Origin: Bryobacterales bacterium
GTDB taxonomy: Bacteria; Acidobacteriota; Terriglobia; Bryobacterales; Bryobacteraceae
DNA length: 64,000 nt
Assembly (NCBI GenBank): GCA_016721425.1
Contig: JADKID010000042.1
Coordinates: forward strand, 287,781 to 351,780
Direction: 5' to 3'
Positions 27,704 to 41,049 of this stretch are shown here, one piece after another. Position numbers and translations under genes: made by a program. Position 1 is the stretch's first letter, and every line of letters starts with the position of its first letter. The notes under the pieces are model-generated. The model was not told the DNA's origin, made no database searches, and was given only the letters and a program-made list of their open reading frames with translations.

Positions 27704-28219
27704 CTACCGTCTCTCGCTCGACGGAGGGACCAGGCCCTTCATGCGCAGGTACGTCACGATGTTGCCGTAGTGCTCGTTGTTGTGGGCGGTGTTGAACGAC
27801 AGCACGGTCACCTTCGCCTGTTCGGCGCCGAAGAACTTCACTGTCGCGGCAGCCTGGGTATCGGTCATGCCATCGTAGGCCTTGTCGCAGTAGGCAAACC
27901 CGTCCTTCAGCGCCTGCACCAAGTCCGCTTTTGACGTTTTGGACTTCTCAACGCCGGGAGCGGGGCTGGGCGTGCCCAGCACTGCTGAGCAGAAGAGGTA
28001 CTGGGCGTCGGCGACGTGGCCGATCAACTGGCCGAAACTGCGCACGTCCGGTGATGGCTTGAACGCGTAGTTCTCTTCGGGCATCCGCTCGGCGGACCGG
28101 ATGAGGTTGTTTTTGACCATGCTGTGGAGGAACTTCTGCCCACCAGACACCGGGTTCTGCGCATTCAGCGCAAAGGCGGAGAGCGCCAGGGCCGCGATCA
28201 TCCAGGCTGTCTTTTTCAT
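27704..28219 (-). CDS. Exported DinB-family protein
   Basis: Four-helix-bundle DinB protein of 171 residues with a signal peptide (MKKTAWMIAALALSAFALNA). DinB folds bind a metal through histidines; candidates here are GQLIGHVADAQYLF near residue 65 and NTAHNNEHYGNIVTYLRMKG near the C-terminus. The ATG at 28219 is preferred because it starts the signal peptide and has AGGAAAC upstream. The enzymatic role of exported DinB proteins is not known; they are common in Acidobacteriota. Confidence 0.82.
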   Translation of the reverse strand: MKKTAWMIAALALSAFALNAQNPVSGGQKFLHSMVKNNLIRSAERMPEENYAFKPSPDVRSFGQLIGHVADAQYLFCSAVLGTPSPAPGVEKSKTSKADLVQALKDGFAYCDKAYDGMTDTQAAATVKFFGAEQAKVTVLSFNTAHNNEHYGNIVTYLRMKGLVPPSSERR

Positions 28220-28289
28220 TTCAGATGTTTCCTTTTCGTATGCAAACGACGGCTCCGCGTCGTCTGGTTTTGATCCCGGGCGACGGGGG

Positions 28290-29000
28290 TCACTGGGACA
28301 CCCGCAAATTCGTGAAGTGCGCTTCGGTTCCAACGCCGATCCAGAGAGCCACGGCGCCTTGGCTATCCCCGAGTTTCAGGTCATTGACCACCAGGACGGG
28401 CTGGGCAGCGCCATGGACGTAGAGGCGCGCCTTGTTGCCGCTGACCTCGATCTTGACCTTGGTCCACTCCCCGGGAACCAGGTCTACATACGATTCGTAC
28501 TTGCCTGGGGTCTCCTTGCGCAGACGGTTCCACTCGAAATCCGGGAAGGAGATGTATTGCGCCGAGTGATTCCGCCGCAGTTGATCGTCCGCGCGGCCGT
28601 TGGTGGGGCGGAGATAGAAGCACCCGTACGGGGAAGCGCCGGCGGCCACTCGGAAGGCCACGCCCACGAAGCCGCGGGCATCGGCGAATTGACCGCCGGC
28701 GCGCGGCTGGCCGCTGAGCTCCAGCTCAATCGTGCCGTTGTGAAAGACGGTGTCCGGCAGCACGATGAGGCCGCCGCCCGCGGCTGATTTGCCAGCGGAG
28801 AACGCCGCATCCGCAGCCGCAGACGGTGTCGCGCGGACGGCCTTGCGGCCCTGATAAGTAGTCGCCTCCATGGTTACGTCCCGCGGCTGCAGTCCTTTGA
28901 GCGAGTCCAGGGCGAAGGTCTGGGCGGCACAGAGGCAGGGAAGAAGCAGCGCCGCGGGCAGACCGGCAGCCATCAGAGAGAGTGGACTTCTGAGAATCAT
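28290..29000 (-). CDS. Secreted concanavalin-like (DUF1080/LamG-type) protein
   Basis: Protein of 236 residues from the ATG at 29000, which begins a signal peptide (SLMAAGLPAALLLPCLCAAQ). The rest is beta-rich with features of the DUF1080 or LamG jelly-roll group, for example GFVGVAFRVA, YGCFYLRPTNGRADD and GEWTKVKIEVSGNKARLYV. These folds bind or cleave glycans. Downstream on the same strand lies the exported DinB gene, 70 bases away. Substrate unknown. Confidence 0.72.
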   Translation of the reverse strand: MILRSPLSLMAAGLPAALLLPCLCAAQTFALDSLKGLQPRDVTMEATTYQGRKAVRATPSAAADAAFSAGKSAAGGGLIVLPDTVFHNGTIELELSGQPRAGGQFADARGFVGVAFRVAAGASPYGCFYLRPTNGRADDQLRRNHSAQYISFPDFEWNRLRKETPGKYESYVDLVPGEWTKVKIEVSGNKARLYVHGAAQPVLVVNDLKLGDSQGAVALWIGVGTEAHFTNLRVSQ

Positions 29001-29098
29001 GTTCTTTTGACGACACTCGGGGCTGATTTGTGACGGTTGCCTGGCACTTTTTCGTGGAGGATGAGCGGCCTGCCGGTGTTGTTGTAGACTCACTGCAT

Positions 29099-30127
29099 TA
29101 TGGTGCAGCCTATACGGCAGCCAGAGCAGCGGCAGGCCACGCTCGAATCCTGGAAGGAAATTGCCGGCTATTTTGGGGTCACGGTACAGGCGAGCCTGCC
29201 CGATATGAGTTGAAAGGCGCCGTGCTGGTTGTCTATGACTGGCGCGACCGGGAGGCGTGGCGGTATTCATTTCCCTTTTCTCCAGAGCCGGAGGAGTCAC
29301 GGAGCAAAGCCGGCATTTCGCATCCGATGTTTGTCGACACAGACAGCGATGGCCAGAAGGAGCTTCTGTTCCCTGCCGGAGTTGATCAAGGGACTTCGGC
29401 CAGCGACACGCTCTACTGCTTTGACCGCCGCGGCAATACCGAGTGGACGTTCCAGCCGGGGCGGATCGTCAAGAGCCGCAAATCCGCCTTCCGGAACGTC
29501 TATGTCAACGACTGGTTCATTCCACTCCCAGCATCCGGTGGCTCCGAGGCGGTGCTGCTGATTGGCTCACCAGACTCCGGACTACCGAGCCAAGTGGCCG
29601 CGTTGGACCGGAACGGGAAGGTATTGCGCGAGTACTGGCACTCGGGCCACCTGCGAAGCGCGGCGCTAGGGCGATCTGGAGAAGGACGGCCGGACCAAGC
29701 TCTATCTGGCCGGGTTGGCAACGGCGAACTCAAGGCTGAAGTTGTCGTCCTGGATGCCAGGGCCTTTGGGGGGGCATCGAAGGGCAGGACGACAATAGCC
29801 AGTTGCTCGATTTCGGGCCGCCCCAGGAAGTCGCACGGTGGCGCTGCCGAATTCGATGTTGAGCTCAGTGGCGCTCGCCTACAGACTGCCCGGCACCTGC
29901 ACCTATTCGCCGAGGCGCTTTCGGTCCGCACCGTGGAAACGCCCGAAAGCCCGGGGCGCTGGTGGAGTACCGCTTGGTCCACGCCTGACTTTTCTTTCCG
30001 CCGAGCCGGGAGACTGGCTCCGGCCCGCCTACCGGCGTTTGATCGCCGAAGGCTGGCTTCCGAGCGACGCGTGGGAGCGCGACCGCCGCACCGACCCACA
30101 GATCGAATTTCTGACGTCCTGGCGCGA

Positions 30128-30131
<4 letters not shown>
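29099..30131 (+). pseudogene. Remnant of an HTH protein with FG-GAP-like sensor domain
   Basis: The start at 29099 encodes an excisionase/MerR-like helix-turn-helix (ATLESWKEIAGYFGVTVQ) that is cut off at once by a frame change and an apparent deletion. Downstream pieces in other frames belong to the exported domain that follows this helix in Acidobacterial proteins: MFVDTDSDGQKELLFPAG, DTLYCFDRRGNTEWTF, REYWHSGHLRSAALG and the C-terminus WLPSDAWERDRRTDPQIEFL. At least four frame changes are needed, and the linker and membrane segment are missing. Probably a dead gene; function of intact relatives is unknown. Confidence 0.55.
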
Positions 30132-30396
<265 letters not shown>

Positions 30397-30514
30397 GCAG
30401 GGATTTCGCGATAGTTCGAAGCGTGGGCCCGAAGTGGGGCCGTGAAAAACGGTGGAACATCGACGGTAGACCGCATTACTTCATGCGCCAGTTGTGGACC
30501 CACGATGGCTTCTT

Positions 30515-30931
30515 TCAGGCGAGGCGGGTCTCTACCAGTTCTTTTCGCGATCCTACCGATTTCCATGAATGCAGCCAGATTGCTTGGTTTCTGGAAGTAG
30601 TGGTTGGCGCCCAGACTCAGGCAGCGCTCGCGATCCTGCTGTGAATTTGAAGAGGTCAGTATGACGGCGGGAACTGCCGCAAGAAATGGCTGGCGCCTGA
30701 GTGTCGCCAGGACTTCGCTTCCGTCATAGCGGGAAGGTTCAGGTCCAGCAGAATCAGATCAATCACTCGCGTCCCCGCCGCCGCCTCCTGAACGTACCTC
30801 ATTGCCTCCTCCCCGTCTTTGGCGACAAGCAGCTCATACGAAAAGCCCTCGAGATCAAAGGCGCGCCGAATCAGAAATACGTCGCCGGGGTTGTCCTCTG
30901 CCAGGACGAACTTCAGTTTTCTCGGTGTCAT
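30515..30931 (-). CDS. Single-domain response regulator (Rcp1-like), two indels
   Basis: CheY-like receiver of about 139 residues: acidic pocket FVLAEDNPGDVFLI, phospho-acceptor Asp in LILLDLNLPAM, and, after a one-base correction near 30718, the conserved Lys in GANHYFQKPSNL. A second indel in AAAA near 30543 is needed to reach the stop at 30515 (VETRLA). This receiver type usually works with a large PAS-containing kinase; such a kinase gene lies 148 bases upstream on the same strand. Confidence 0.7.
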
Positions 30932-31079
30932 CCAAGTCCCTCGACCAAGCTGCCAGCATGCTGAGACAGAGTTGACCAGCGCCACCCGTGAGCGGGCCGC
31001 GATTCGAAAGCCGCTACAGACATGCGGGCGCACCTGGGGAGCGGCCCGCCGGCGACTCCCGGCAGTTCTCAACGGGCTG

Positions 31080-33591
31080 CTACTGCTGAGAAGAAGAATG
31101 TCGCACCTCGCCCTCCGCCGATTCCACCCATATAGATCCTCCATTTCGCTCTACTAGCTTCTTACACAGAGCCAGCCCGAGGCCCGTGCCGGCAACCTCC
31201 TGGCCCTGGAGTCTTCCGAAAATCCTAAAGATCTGACCTTGGTGCTGGGGAGCAATTCCCAGGCCGTTGTCACTCACCGAATACACCCAGGTGCTGTCCT
31301 GTAGACTTGCCTCCACATGAATTCTGGGCGGAACATCCGGCTTCCGATACTTGATTGAGTTACTGATCAGATTCTGGAATATCTGAACCAGATGCACCTC
31401 GGGCATCCGAACGTGCGGCAAGAGGCCTCGTGAAACCTCCGCTCCGGACTCCTGAATCAACACGGTTAGATTGTCCAATGCCTTGGTGAGGCCTCCTGGC
31501 TGTCAACGTCCTGGACTGGTTGGTCTTCAGGAGTCGCAGCCCTTGAGTATGCCAGCAGATCTCTCAATAGCGCCTCCATGCGGAGCGCTCCATTGGCAGC
31601 GAAGCCCAGATACGCGTTGGCCCGGTCGTCCAAGCGGGCGCCGTATTCTTCCTTGAGCAATTGTGAGTAGATCGCTACCATGCGAAGGGTTCCTGTAAGT
31701 CGTGGCTGGCGGCGTAAGCGAATTGTTCAAAGTCGGTATTGGACCGCTTCAGCGCTTCGTTCGCCAGCTGCAATTCCTCCTTGCTGCTTCGGAGGACACT
31801 CCGCGGCGATCTTCTGATCGTGGATATCGCTGCACGATCCGAACCATCGAACTATGCGACCGCTGCTGTCGCGCACGGGTATGGCCCGGCAGTGGTACCA
31901 GCGTTTGGAACCGTCTCTGGTTTTAAACGAGGATTCGGTTTGAAACGACTCGCCCGTCCGAAGCGCATTGTTCCAGCTTTCGACACTTCGCTCGCGGTCC
32001 TCCGGGGACAGGAGACTGATCCACCCCTGCTCGCCGATCTGATCCAACGTTACTCCCATTTCCTCGTGCCATCGATTATTCAGATACTCGGTGGCTCCAT
32101 CGGTTTGCTTGTCCAGATCAGTTGCGGAAGGGAGTCGGCGGTCGCCGGTAGCGCTGCTCGCTGTTCAGCAGTTCCTCCTCAGCGCGTTTGCGCTCTGAAA
32201 CGTCGAGCAGTATTCAAGTAATACTCGATCTGGCAATCCGTTCCCCGGACTTTGTGAAGTCCGCCCTTACGGAAGCCTGCTCCCATCCTTGTGGACGTGA
32301 ATGGACTCCGTAACCAGATGGTCAGTCGGCGAAGAACCTTGGAGCAGTTTCATCTTCGCCGGCCAGACTTCCGGGTCGACTATCTCAGAGTAGGGCCGGC
32401 CGATCAGTTCCTCCTGTGTCTTTCCATGCATGCTCGCAAATGCGGGATTGACTTGTTTGAGAGTTAGCTCGACTCCAGGCGTTAGCACCGCCATACCAAA
32501 CCCGGCATGCTCGAAAATGTGATGCCACTGCCGCAGTTCCCGCTCGACGGCACGGCGGGGCGCCACGTCCCGGAAGACCATGACGATCCCTTCAACTCCT
32601 CTTTGGCGTCAAATATCGGGGCGACGCTGTCGTCAACCGGTATCCAGCTTCCATCGCGTCGCTTCAGATTCGTATGGTTCGCCATGGCGATAGTACGCCG
32701 CTCGCGAATCGCCTGGCGGGCTGGATTCTCGATCACTTCTCCCGTACTTTCATTGATGAGAGGGAGAACCGATTCCAGCGGATGACCGTCAGCTTCTTGA
32801 GGACTCCAGCCCGTCAGGGTGGCGGCAATGGGGTTCAGAAATGTTACCAAGCCGCACCGTCCGCTGTGATCACGCCGTCTCCGATACTCGACAGCGTTAC
32901 CTGGAATCGCCGACTCGACTCGTCCAGCTTCTGCATCAGATCTTCGCGCCTGGCCGTTGTCCGCTGGATTAGCGCCAACGAGGCGCCTAGCAGCACGACG
33001 AGTAGGCCGCACCCCACCAGAAACCAACACGGGAGCGCAAGTAGCGCGCCTCCATTTCCGTGGAATTCGTCAGCAAGACCTCATTCGCCACCTGTGATAT
33101 CGCCGAGCATACCTGCCGGACCGTATCCATGATGCGCTTTTCCCCAAGGGTGCGGAGAACAACCATCGCTTGGTCTGGACCGACCTGATCGCGAACCAGG
33201 ATGGTGGCATCGACTGCCGCAAGCTCCTCTTGAACCAGTGAGCGCAGCCGGTCAGCACGCTCCACCTGATCTGGGAAACTCACGGCGTCCGCCAGCCGCG
33301 CCACCAGGTCCGGCAACTCCGCCTTGGCCTTTCTATAAGGTCCGAGGTAGTCCTGGTTTCCGGTCCAGGAGATATCCCAGCTGTGCGGACTCCGTCTTTT
33401 AGAGCCGAAACCAAGGCTTCATTGGTCTCCAGAACCCGCTGTAACCGCTGAATTTCCAGCTGCCGGGAACGCCGGAGAGACCAATCCCAATAGAACGTAG
33501 TTGCCATTCCCAACAAAACTACAATCGTTAGCGGGAGCGCGATTCTCTCTACTCTCAGGACGCGAACCGCGACCGGCAGCGATGTCTTCAT
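31080..33591 (-). pseudogene. Multi-PAS sensor histidine kinase, repeatedly frameshifted
   Basis: Starts at ATG 33591 with a membrane segment (IALPLTIVVLLGMATTFYW) and a helical sensor region. Then come PAS segments in several frames (HIFEHAGFGMAVLTPGVELT near 32510; SPEDRERSVESWNNALRTGE near 31990). A HisKA-like dimerisation helix follows (MEALLRDLLAYSRA near 31560), then an ATPase domain (IFQNLISNSIKYRKPDV; GTGLGLALCKKLVERNGGSI) with a natural stop at 31080. At least six frame changes are required. All domains are in the right order, so this was one gene of about 840 codons. Whether it is dead or only badly sequenced cannot be decided here. Confidence 0.65.
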
Positions 33592-33686
33592 GGAGATCCA
33601 GTTTGGTTTCATGGTAGCCTTACTGCCATATGGCTCCTGGAAAGCCGCTGCCGCTTCCAATCCGGAGGCCCTTGGTGATATTCGTT

Positions 33687-34339
33687 TTCGAGGTTCACCT
33701 CGACGACGGTTCATCACCTTCAGGAACCGATCCGGATGATCAGCGTTTATACGGAGATGCTCCGATCGTCCGCAACGGACCGGCTGGGCAGTGAAGCACT
33801 GGACGCGATAGATTTCCTGCAACGAGCCGCCCTCCAGATGCAAAACTTGTTAGACGGTCTGGCGGAACTTGCATCGGCAACATCCAAGCCGCTGCATCGA
33901 TCTTCCCTACTTCGACTGGACTTACCACTGCGGCAAGCCTTACTGCTTCTGGAACCGGAATTGAAAGCTTCGGGCGCCCGGGTTTCCTATTCTGACCTGC
34001 CGTTGGTCCGGGGAGTTCGACCAACTCAACTTGTCTTTCAGCACCTCATCCGAAATGCCGTCCGCTATCGCGACGGACTGCCATTAAATCGCGGTCTCAG
34101 CACGCCGCACCGGGCAAGAGTGGGTAGTGGAAGTCCGGGATACAGGTCCAGGCGTCCCCGCTGAGTTCCATGAGCGGATCTTTGAATTGTATACACGCCT
34201 CCATGGAAAGAACATACCGGGCAACGGCTTGGGATTGTCGATCTGCAAAGCCATCTTGGAGCACCACGGAGGAAGAATCTGGTTGGAATCTGCGGCTGGC
34301 GACGGTGCCCGTTTCTGTTTCTCCCTTCCTGCGACATAG
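33687..34339 (+). pseudogene. Histidine kinase fragment (HisKA and ATPase domains)
   Basis: Plus-strand remnant divergent from the larger kinase. It opens directly after an in-frame TGA with a degenerate H-box (VHHLQEPIRMISVYTEML) and continues through the dimerisation helix. A frame change near 34090 separates VFQHLIRNAVRYR from VRDTGPGVPAEFHERIFELY. The ATPase domain ends GNGLGLSICKAILEHHGGRI then FCFSLPAT. No sensor region is present, so the gene is truncated at its 5' end. Confidence 0.6.
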
Positions 34340-34362
34340 CATCCTCCCGGGATACGCAAGGG

Positions 34363-35936
34363 TCAAAGGTCCATCCGCGAGATTCCCTGCTTTTTCATCA
34401 TGGCGTTGAGTGTGGTCCGCGGGACACCCAGGCGTTCGGCGGCGGCGGTGACGACGCCATGGGTTTCCCGCAATATTCGCAGGATGTGGTTCCGTTCCAA
34501 CTGATCCAGGGTGGATTCGTCACTGGCTTCGAGTTCATCATCGGTCCCGCCTTCCTGCCTGGCCTGGTCGCGAAGTTCTCCCAACCGCGTCTGCAAGGTA
34601 CGGAGACTGATGCCTAGCGCCGCGCGGTGTCACGGCGGTTGTACTTGAGGTGCTTGAGTGTCAATTGGATATAGGCCTCCTCCGCCTTTGCGAGCGGGAG
34701 CCCCGGCTCCAAAGTCATCATGTCTCCCACCTGGCGCGGCAACGGTAACGAAATTGAAGTCGATGGGTCCATCTGAAGGTGATCAGTGCGTATCGGGCCT
34801 CGTGCGCCAAGATCACCGCCCGCTCGATCACGTTGCGCAACTCCCGACGTTGCCGGGCCAATCGTGTTCTTCCAGGCGTTGGGCACCGGAGGCATCAGGT
34901 CCGTTACGCGGGTCTCGTGCCGCTTGTTCAAGGTGTGGATCATAATCTGGGCAATTGGCGCAATGTCCTCTCGACGATCCCGCAGGGGAGGGCAGTTCGA
35001 GGCGAAATACATTGAGCCGATAGTATAGGTCTTCGCGGAGAAGCTGCATCCTGACCGATTCCTCGGGAGGGCGGTTCGTGGCTGCAATCACACGCGAATC
35101 GATCTGGATCTCGGTCTTTGCGCCTAACCTCCTCACCGCATGTCCTCCAACACGCGGAGGAGCTTCGCCTGAGTTTGTATCGGCATATCGCCGATCTCAT
35201 CGAGCAGCAACGTACCGTCATGAGATTGTTCGAAACAACCGGCCCGGCGCTCCGCGGCCCCGGTGAACGCACCTCTCTCGTGCCCAAATAGCTCGCTTTC
35301 AATCAGGGTCTCAGGGAAGTGCGGTGCAGTTGATAGCAACAAACGGTCCTGTTGCGCGGCGGCTGAGCCGGTGAATCTCACGCGCCACCATTTCTTTGCC
35401 GGTGCCGCTCTCGCCAGTTATCAAAACCGAAGCGGAACTGGGCGCCACCTGACGGATCGGACAACACCCCTCTGCATGGCTGGCGATTTCCCCACGAGAC
35501 AGCCAAGCAACCCTTGCATGGACAATTCCAGATTCAGACGGTCTGTCTCGCGCAGAAGATGCTGCTGGGAGCGCACGCTGCAGAAGCGGCACCAGTACTC
35601 CGAGCTTGAGCGGCTTTTCCAGGAACCAGAAGGCCTTTAAATCGTGTACGATTTCCACGGCCTGTTCCACACTTCCAAACGCCGTCAGCGCAATCACGGG
35701 GTCGTCATCTCGCGTCTCTTGATCTCCGCCATCAACTCCAAACCGTCCATGCGAGGCATGTTCAGGTCCGTGATAATGGCGTCGGGCCGGAAAGCGTCAA
35801 TCTGTTGGAGCGCGTAAATCCCGTCAGCGGCCGTGCAAGTAACATAGCCTTGCCCAGCCAGCGCCTCCGCCAGTAAACGGCACTGATCTTCATCGTCATC
35901 GACAACCAGGACTTTGTTCATAGACTGAGAAGACAT
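34363..35936 (-). pseudogene. NtrC-type sigma-54 response regulator, repeatedly frameshifted
   Basis: Receiver domain at the start (VLVVDDDEDQCRLLAEALAG; Asp in AIITDLNMPRMDG). The AAA+ domain has Walker A (ITGESGTGKEMVAREIHRLS), the sigma-54-contacting loop with its usual signature (ESELFGHERGAFTGA) and Walker B (GTLLLDEIGDM). A Fis-type DNA-binding helix forms the C-terminus (NHILRILRETHGVVTAAAER). The order is right for NtrC/AtoC regulators, but the parts lie in different frames, with at least five changes between 35697 and 34600. It would activate sigma-54 promoters if intact. Confidence 0.68.
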
Positions 35937-36506
35937 GGGAGCTCATTATCGTACCCGCCGCACGCCAACTGAAACCTAAATCACCTGAGCAGCAGCAAGC
36001 TTGAACAGTACGCCGGCCTGGAAGCGGAGTCACCCGGCCCGCCGCCAGATCGATAGGTGGAAAACACATCAGCCCCCACAGGATGGCACCTGCCAGATTC
36101 ATCGGAGTTGATCAGCGCATTCAAGATCCTTTCTCACCGAGCCAAATCCACAATCACCGTCCCTCCATACTGAGAGTCAGCAATTCTCAGGCCAACTAGG
36201 GCGCGCCATCCCCTGTGGCGGCACAAAGCCAATGCGTCCGCGATTGCGCAATTCGCGCTGAACTCCGATCTGACGCACCAGTCAGCGGTAAAGTTAACTA
36301 CGAACCGCCGTGAGCAGTTCATCGTCACGCACTGGGCCCACCGCTTTCAGGGAACCCGATGCGCGGCAGTGAGGCCTTGGCACCTCACGGCAAAAATTGC
36401 ACAATGGTGCAAATCTTGCATCGCATAACCATCCGCTCCAAAGGTTTCCTCTTGGCCGAGTACGTGCCCGGCCCCCAGGAATCGAGCGGTTTTGTGTTCG
36501 GAGCGA
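35937..36506. other. Intergenic region upstream of the NtrC-type gene
   Basis: No supported intact gene. A minus-strand frame (36134-36328) reads RRFVVNFTADWC, which recalls the thioredoxin-like domain of DsbD, but the second active cysteine and the rest are missing; it may be a small gene remnant. A perfect 6-bp palindrome, TTGCAC-AATG-GTGCAA, lies at about 36395-36410. The region runs up to the acs stop. Confidence 0.4.
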
Positions 36507-38435
<1,929 letters not shown>

Positions 38436-38477
38436 GGTTTTGAAGATGAGTTTAGCAAAGCGGGTAGAATCACGACT

Positions 38478-38928
38478 ATGGGGAAAAATTGACTGGAACC
38501 GTCCGGCGACCTACGAAGACGCCAACCTGATCCTGCGGCTCTATGAAGAGCGGCGCGAAGAGAAGCTGCGCGCGGCCCGCGCGTGGTTCGTCGGTGAGGG
38601 CAAACCGCAGTCGCTGGCCGACTGGCAGGCGAAGTGCCCGCCCGGCTCCGGCATGAACGCCAACTACCGGATGGTGACTTCGTATTGGGAGATGGCGGCG
38701 AGCTTTGTGACCAGCGGCGTGCTGCATCCCGAGCTCTTCATCCAGAACTCGCTGGAGCATCTGATCGTCTGGGAGCGCATCCAGGGCATCGTGCCGGAGC
38801 TGCGCCAGCTCAACAACTCGCCGCAGTTGCTGCGCAATCTGGAGGCAGTGGCGGGCTGGGCGAAGGAGTGGCTCAACCGGCAGGGCGAGGGCGTGTACGA
38901 GAGCTTTGCGGCGCGCTTCAAGGCTTGA
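38478..38928 (+). CDS. Conserved hypothetical helical protein
   Basis: About 149 residues. The frame from KIDWNRPATYEDANLILRLY to the stop at 38928 is intact. The natural start is probably the ATG at 38478, which joins this frame if the A5 run at 38484-38488 is read as A4 (MGKIDWN). The sequence is helical with conserved-looking aromatic residues (WYEM-type patches such as VTSYWEMAASFV); no family recognised. It is divergent from acs and convergent with the Nudix-like gene (11-base overlap). Confidence 0.65.
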
Positions 38929-39764
38929 GCAGTTGACGGAGCACCCTGGCGCCGAGGAATAGCGCGGCGGCGCCGGGCGGCGTGATGGGCGTGTCGTGGA
39001 GCTGCAGCGCCCGCACCAGATGCGCGTCGGAGCCAAAAGCAACGACGCGCGCGCCGGGCTGAAACTCGGCGCCGAGCCGCAGGGTGGGCGGACGATCGAC
39101 AATCACCATCGTGCAGATCTCGGGGCGCAGATTCATCAGATTGATGGCGATGCCGGTGAAGTAGATCGGCGCGTCCGATGGCAGGCGGAGACCGTGCAGC
39201 TCTTCTCTCAGTTCGGTCCGCACGGTCTGTGCCACCGAGTAGGGCGGCTGAAACATTCCTGACGGCACGACGTGGAGTTGGCCGGCGCGGTGCGGCATGC
39301 CCTTGGCCGCGATGGGAGCGAGCACGAGTGAATGGCCGGACCGATCGCGCAGGACGAGAAGAGTGGCCACGCCGATCGCCGCGCAGCGCTTCGTGCCGTC
39401 CATCAGAGGCTGGCCGGTGCGCAGCGGCAGGCCCGGCACATCTTCGAACAACTCCAGTTCCATTGCCTCGCAGGTGTTCAGCGAATCGAAATAGCCGCCG
39501 CGCCTGGTATCGAGCCGAAGCCGGCCAGAGCAGCGCAGGCGCCGCATGGCGTAGACCTCGCCATCGAACATCTTGCCTTTGGCAAAGCGGAGGTTGAGCT
39601 CCACCGCGCGCGGCGCGTCCGGGTCCAACTCGCCCAGTGCGCTGTCCGGATCGGTCCATTGCGCCCTCGGTGCAGGCCAGCAGGCGACAGGGAACCGGAT
39701 GCGGGCGCGCGAGCAATCGGGAGGAGCTGTATTCGCGGATCAGGTAATCCTCAAATTGCTTCAT
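38918..39764 (-). CDS. Nudix-like protein, N-terminal frameshift
   Basis: The last 236 codons are intact and contain a Nudix-box-like stretch (VRTELREELHG near 39220) preceded by HVVPSGMFQPP, suggesting a Nudix fold, though the full GX5EX7REUXEEXGU spacing is not certain. The likely start is the ATG at 39764 (MKQFEDYLIREYSSS), which is in another frame; an indel near 39650 would join them. No signal peptide. Substrate unknown. Confidence 0.55.
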
Positions 39765-39863
39765 TCTAGAAATGCTTGCCGTTAGGGGTTGTGCGGGAGG
39801 CGCCTCAGGTAGAATCCTCCCTATTAGATCGCACATGGGACGCCGATAGGAGACCTGAGGACA

Positions 39864-40967
39864 ATGGAAGTGCTCTCAACAGGCAAGACATGGGGCTGGG
39901 CGGTAGGGCTGCTCCTCCTCCAATGCCAGGCCGGCCCGGCCCCATCTGCCTGGATCCGTGTGAACGCGCCCGAGTTTGAATTGCTGACCAGCGGCGACGC
40001 GCAGACGGCCGTCGAGGCGGCAGAGGAACTGGAGGCGCTGCGCACCGATTGGCGCGCCGTGGCGCCGGTGCGCCAGGCGGCCGAGCCCGGCAAGCCGCCG
40101 CTGCGGATTGTCGCTTTCGCGTCTGAGCCGGAATACCGGCCATTTCGAATCAACTCTTTCTCGCCCGCGTACTTTGTCGGCGGCTCAGGGCAGGACATCA
40201 TTGTCCTGGGCCGCCTGGCAAAGGAGAACTTCCCCGCCCTGCGCCATGAATACATCCACCATCTGCTGCGAAGCCGCTGGCAGCGCCTGCCGCTGTGGCT
40301 GGAAGAGGGTCTGGCGGATCTACGGGGCGGCGTGGAACCCGGCGTGGCGCAACTGCGGGTGGAGCGCCTGCGCCGCAGCGGCCTGCTGCCTTTGCGGGAA
40401 CTGGCGTCTGTGGTCAAGAGCTCGGTGGAGTACCAGAATCGTGCGCCGGCGCTCCAGTTTTACGCGCAAAGCTGGGCGCTGGTCCATCTGTTGATGACGG
40501 ATCCGGCGTACCGGGCCGAGGCGTGGACTCTGGTGAACCGGCTGAACCAGGGCGAGAGCCTGGAGAGCGCCGTGGCTTGGGTGTACGGGCGCGGCTTGCC
40601 GGCAGTGGAAGCGGACCTCGCCGCGCATCTGGGCCGCCTGAAGGCGGTGGACCGTCTCAGCCGTCCGGCATTGCAGGCAGCCGTGGCGTTCCGGGCCGGC
40701 GCGGATGAGGTGGGCCTGGCCTTGGCCGGGTTGTTGCTGCGCAACGGTGATACGGGCGGCGCCCAGAGCTATCTGGATCGCATGGCGGATTCCAGCAGGG
40801 ACAATCCGGAGTTGTGGTCGCTGATCGGGGACCTGGCCTTGCATCAGGGCCGGGCGCTCGACGCGCGGTTTGCTCTGAAAGAGGCACTGCGGCTGGGCAG
40901 CCGCGATCCCCAGGCTCAGCGGCAGCTGGCCGTGCTGGAGCAGAGTGCGGCGGAAGCCCGCCGCTGA
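39864..40967 (+). CDS. Exported gluzincin-like metallopeptidase (peptidase MA-like)
   Basis: Protein of 367 residues with a signal peptide or lipoprotein-like start (WAVGLLLLQCQAG). A zinc HEXXH motif is present in RHEYIHHLLRSRW (near residue 130) and the downstream glutamate in LEEGLADL (about 150), the pattern of gluzincins of the peptidase MA group. The C-terminal third has TPR-like repeats (DNPELWSLIGDLALHQGRAL). Ribosome site GAGGA precedes the ATG at 39864. Likely a cell-envelope protease. Confidence 0.8.
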   Translation: MEVLSTGKTWGWAVGLLLLQCQAGPAPSAWIRVNAPEFELLTSGDAQTAVEAAEELEALRTDWRAVAPVRQAAEPGKPPLRIVAFASEPEYRPFRINSFSPAYFVGGSGQDIIVLGRLAKENFPALRHEYIHHLLRSRWQRLPLWLEEGLADLRGGVEPGVAQLRVERLRRSGLLPLRELASVVKSSVEYQNRAPALQFYAQSWALVHLLMTDPAYRAEAWTLVNRLNQGESLESAVAWVYGRGLPAVEADLAAHLGRLKAVDRLSRPALQAAVAFRAGADEVGLALAGLLLRNGDTGGAQSYLDRMADSSRDNPELWSLIGDLALHQGRALDARFALKEALRLGSRDPQAQRQLAVLEQSAAEARR

Positions 40968-41049
40968 CGCCCCCGTGGCTCGTTGACGGGCTGCGGGAGC
41001 GCTGAGAATCATCAATGGTATTGTGAAGTTAGAGGCAGATACCCGCACG

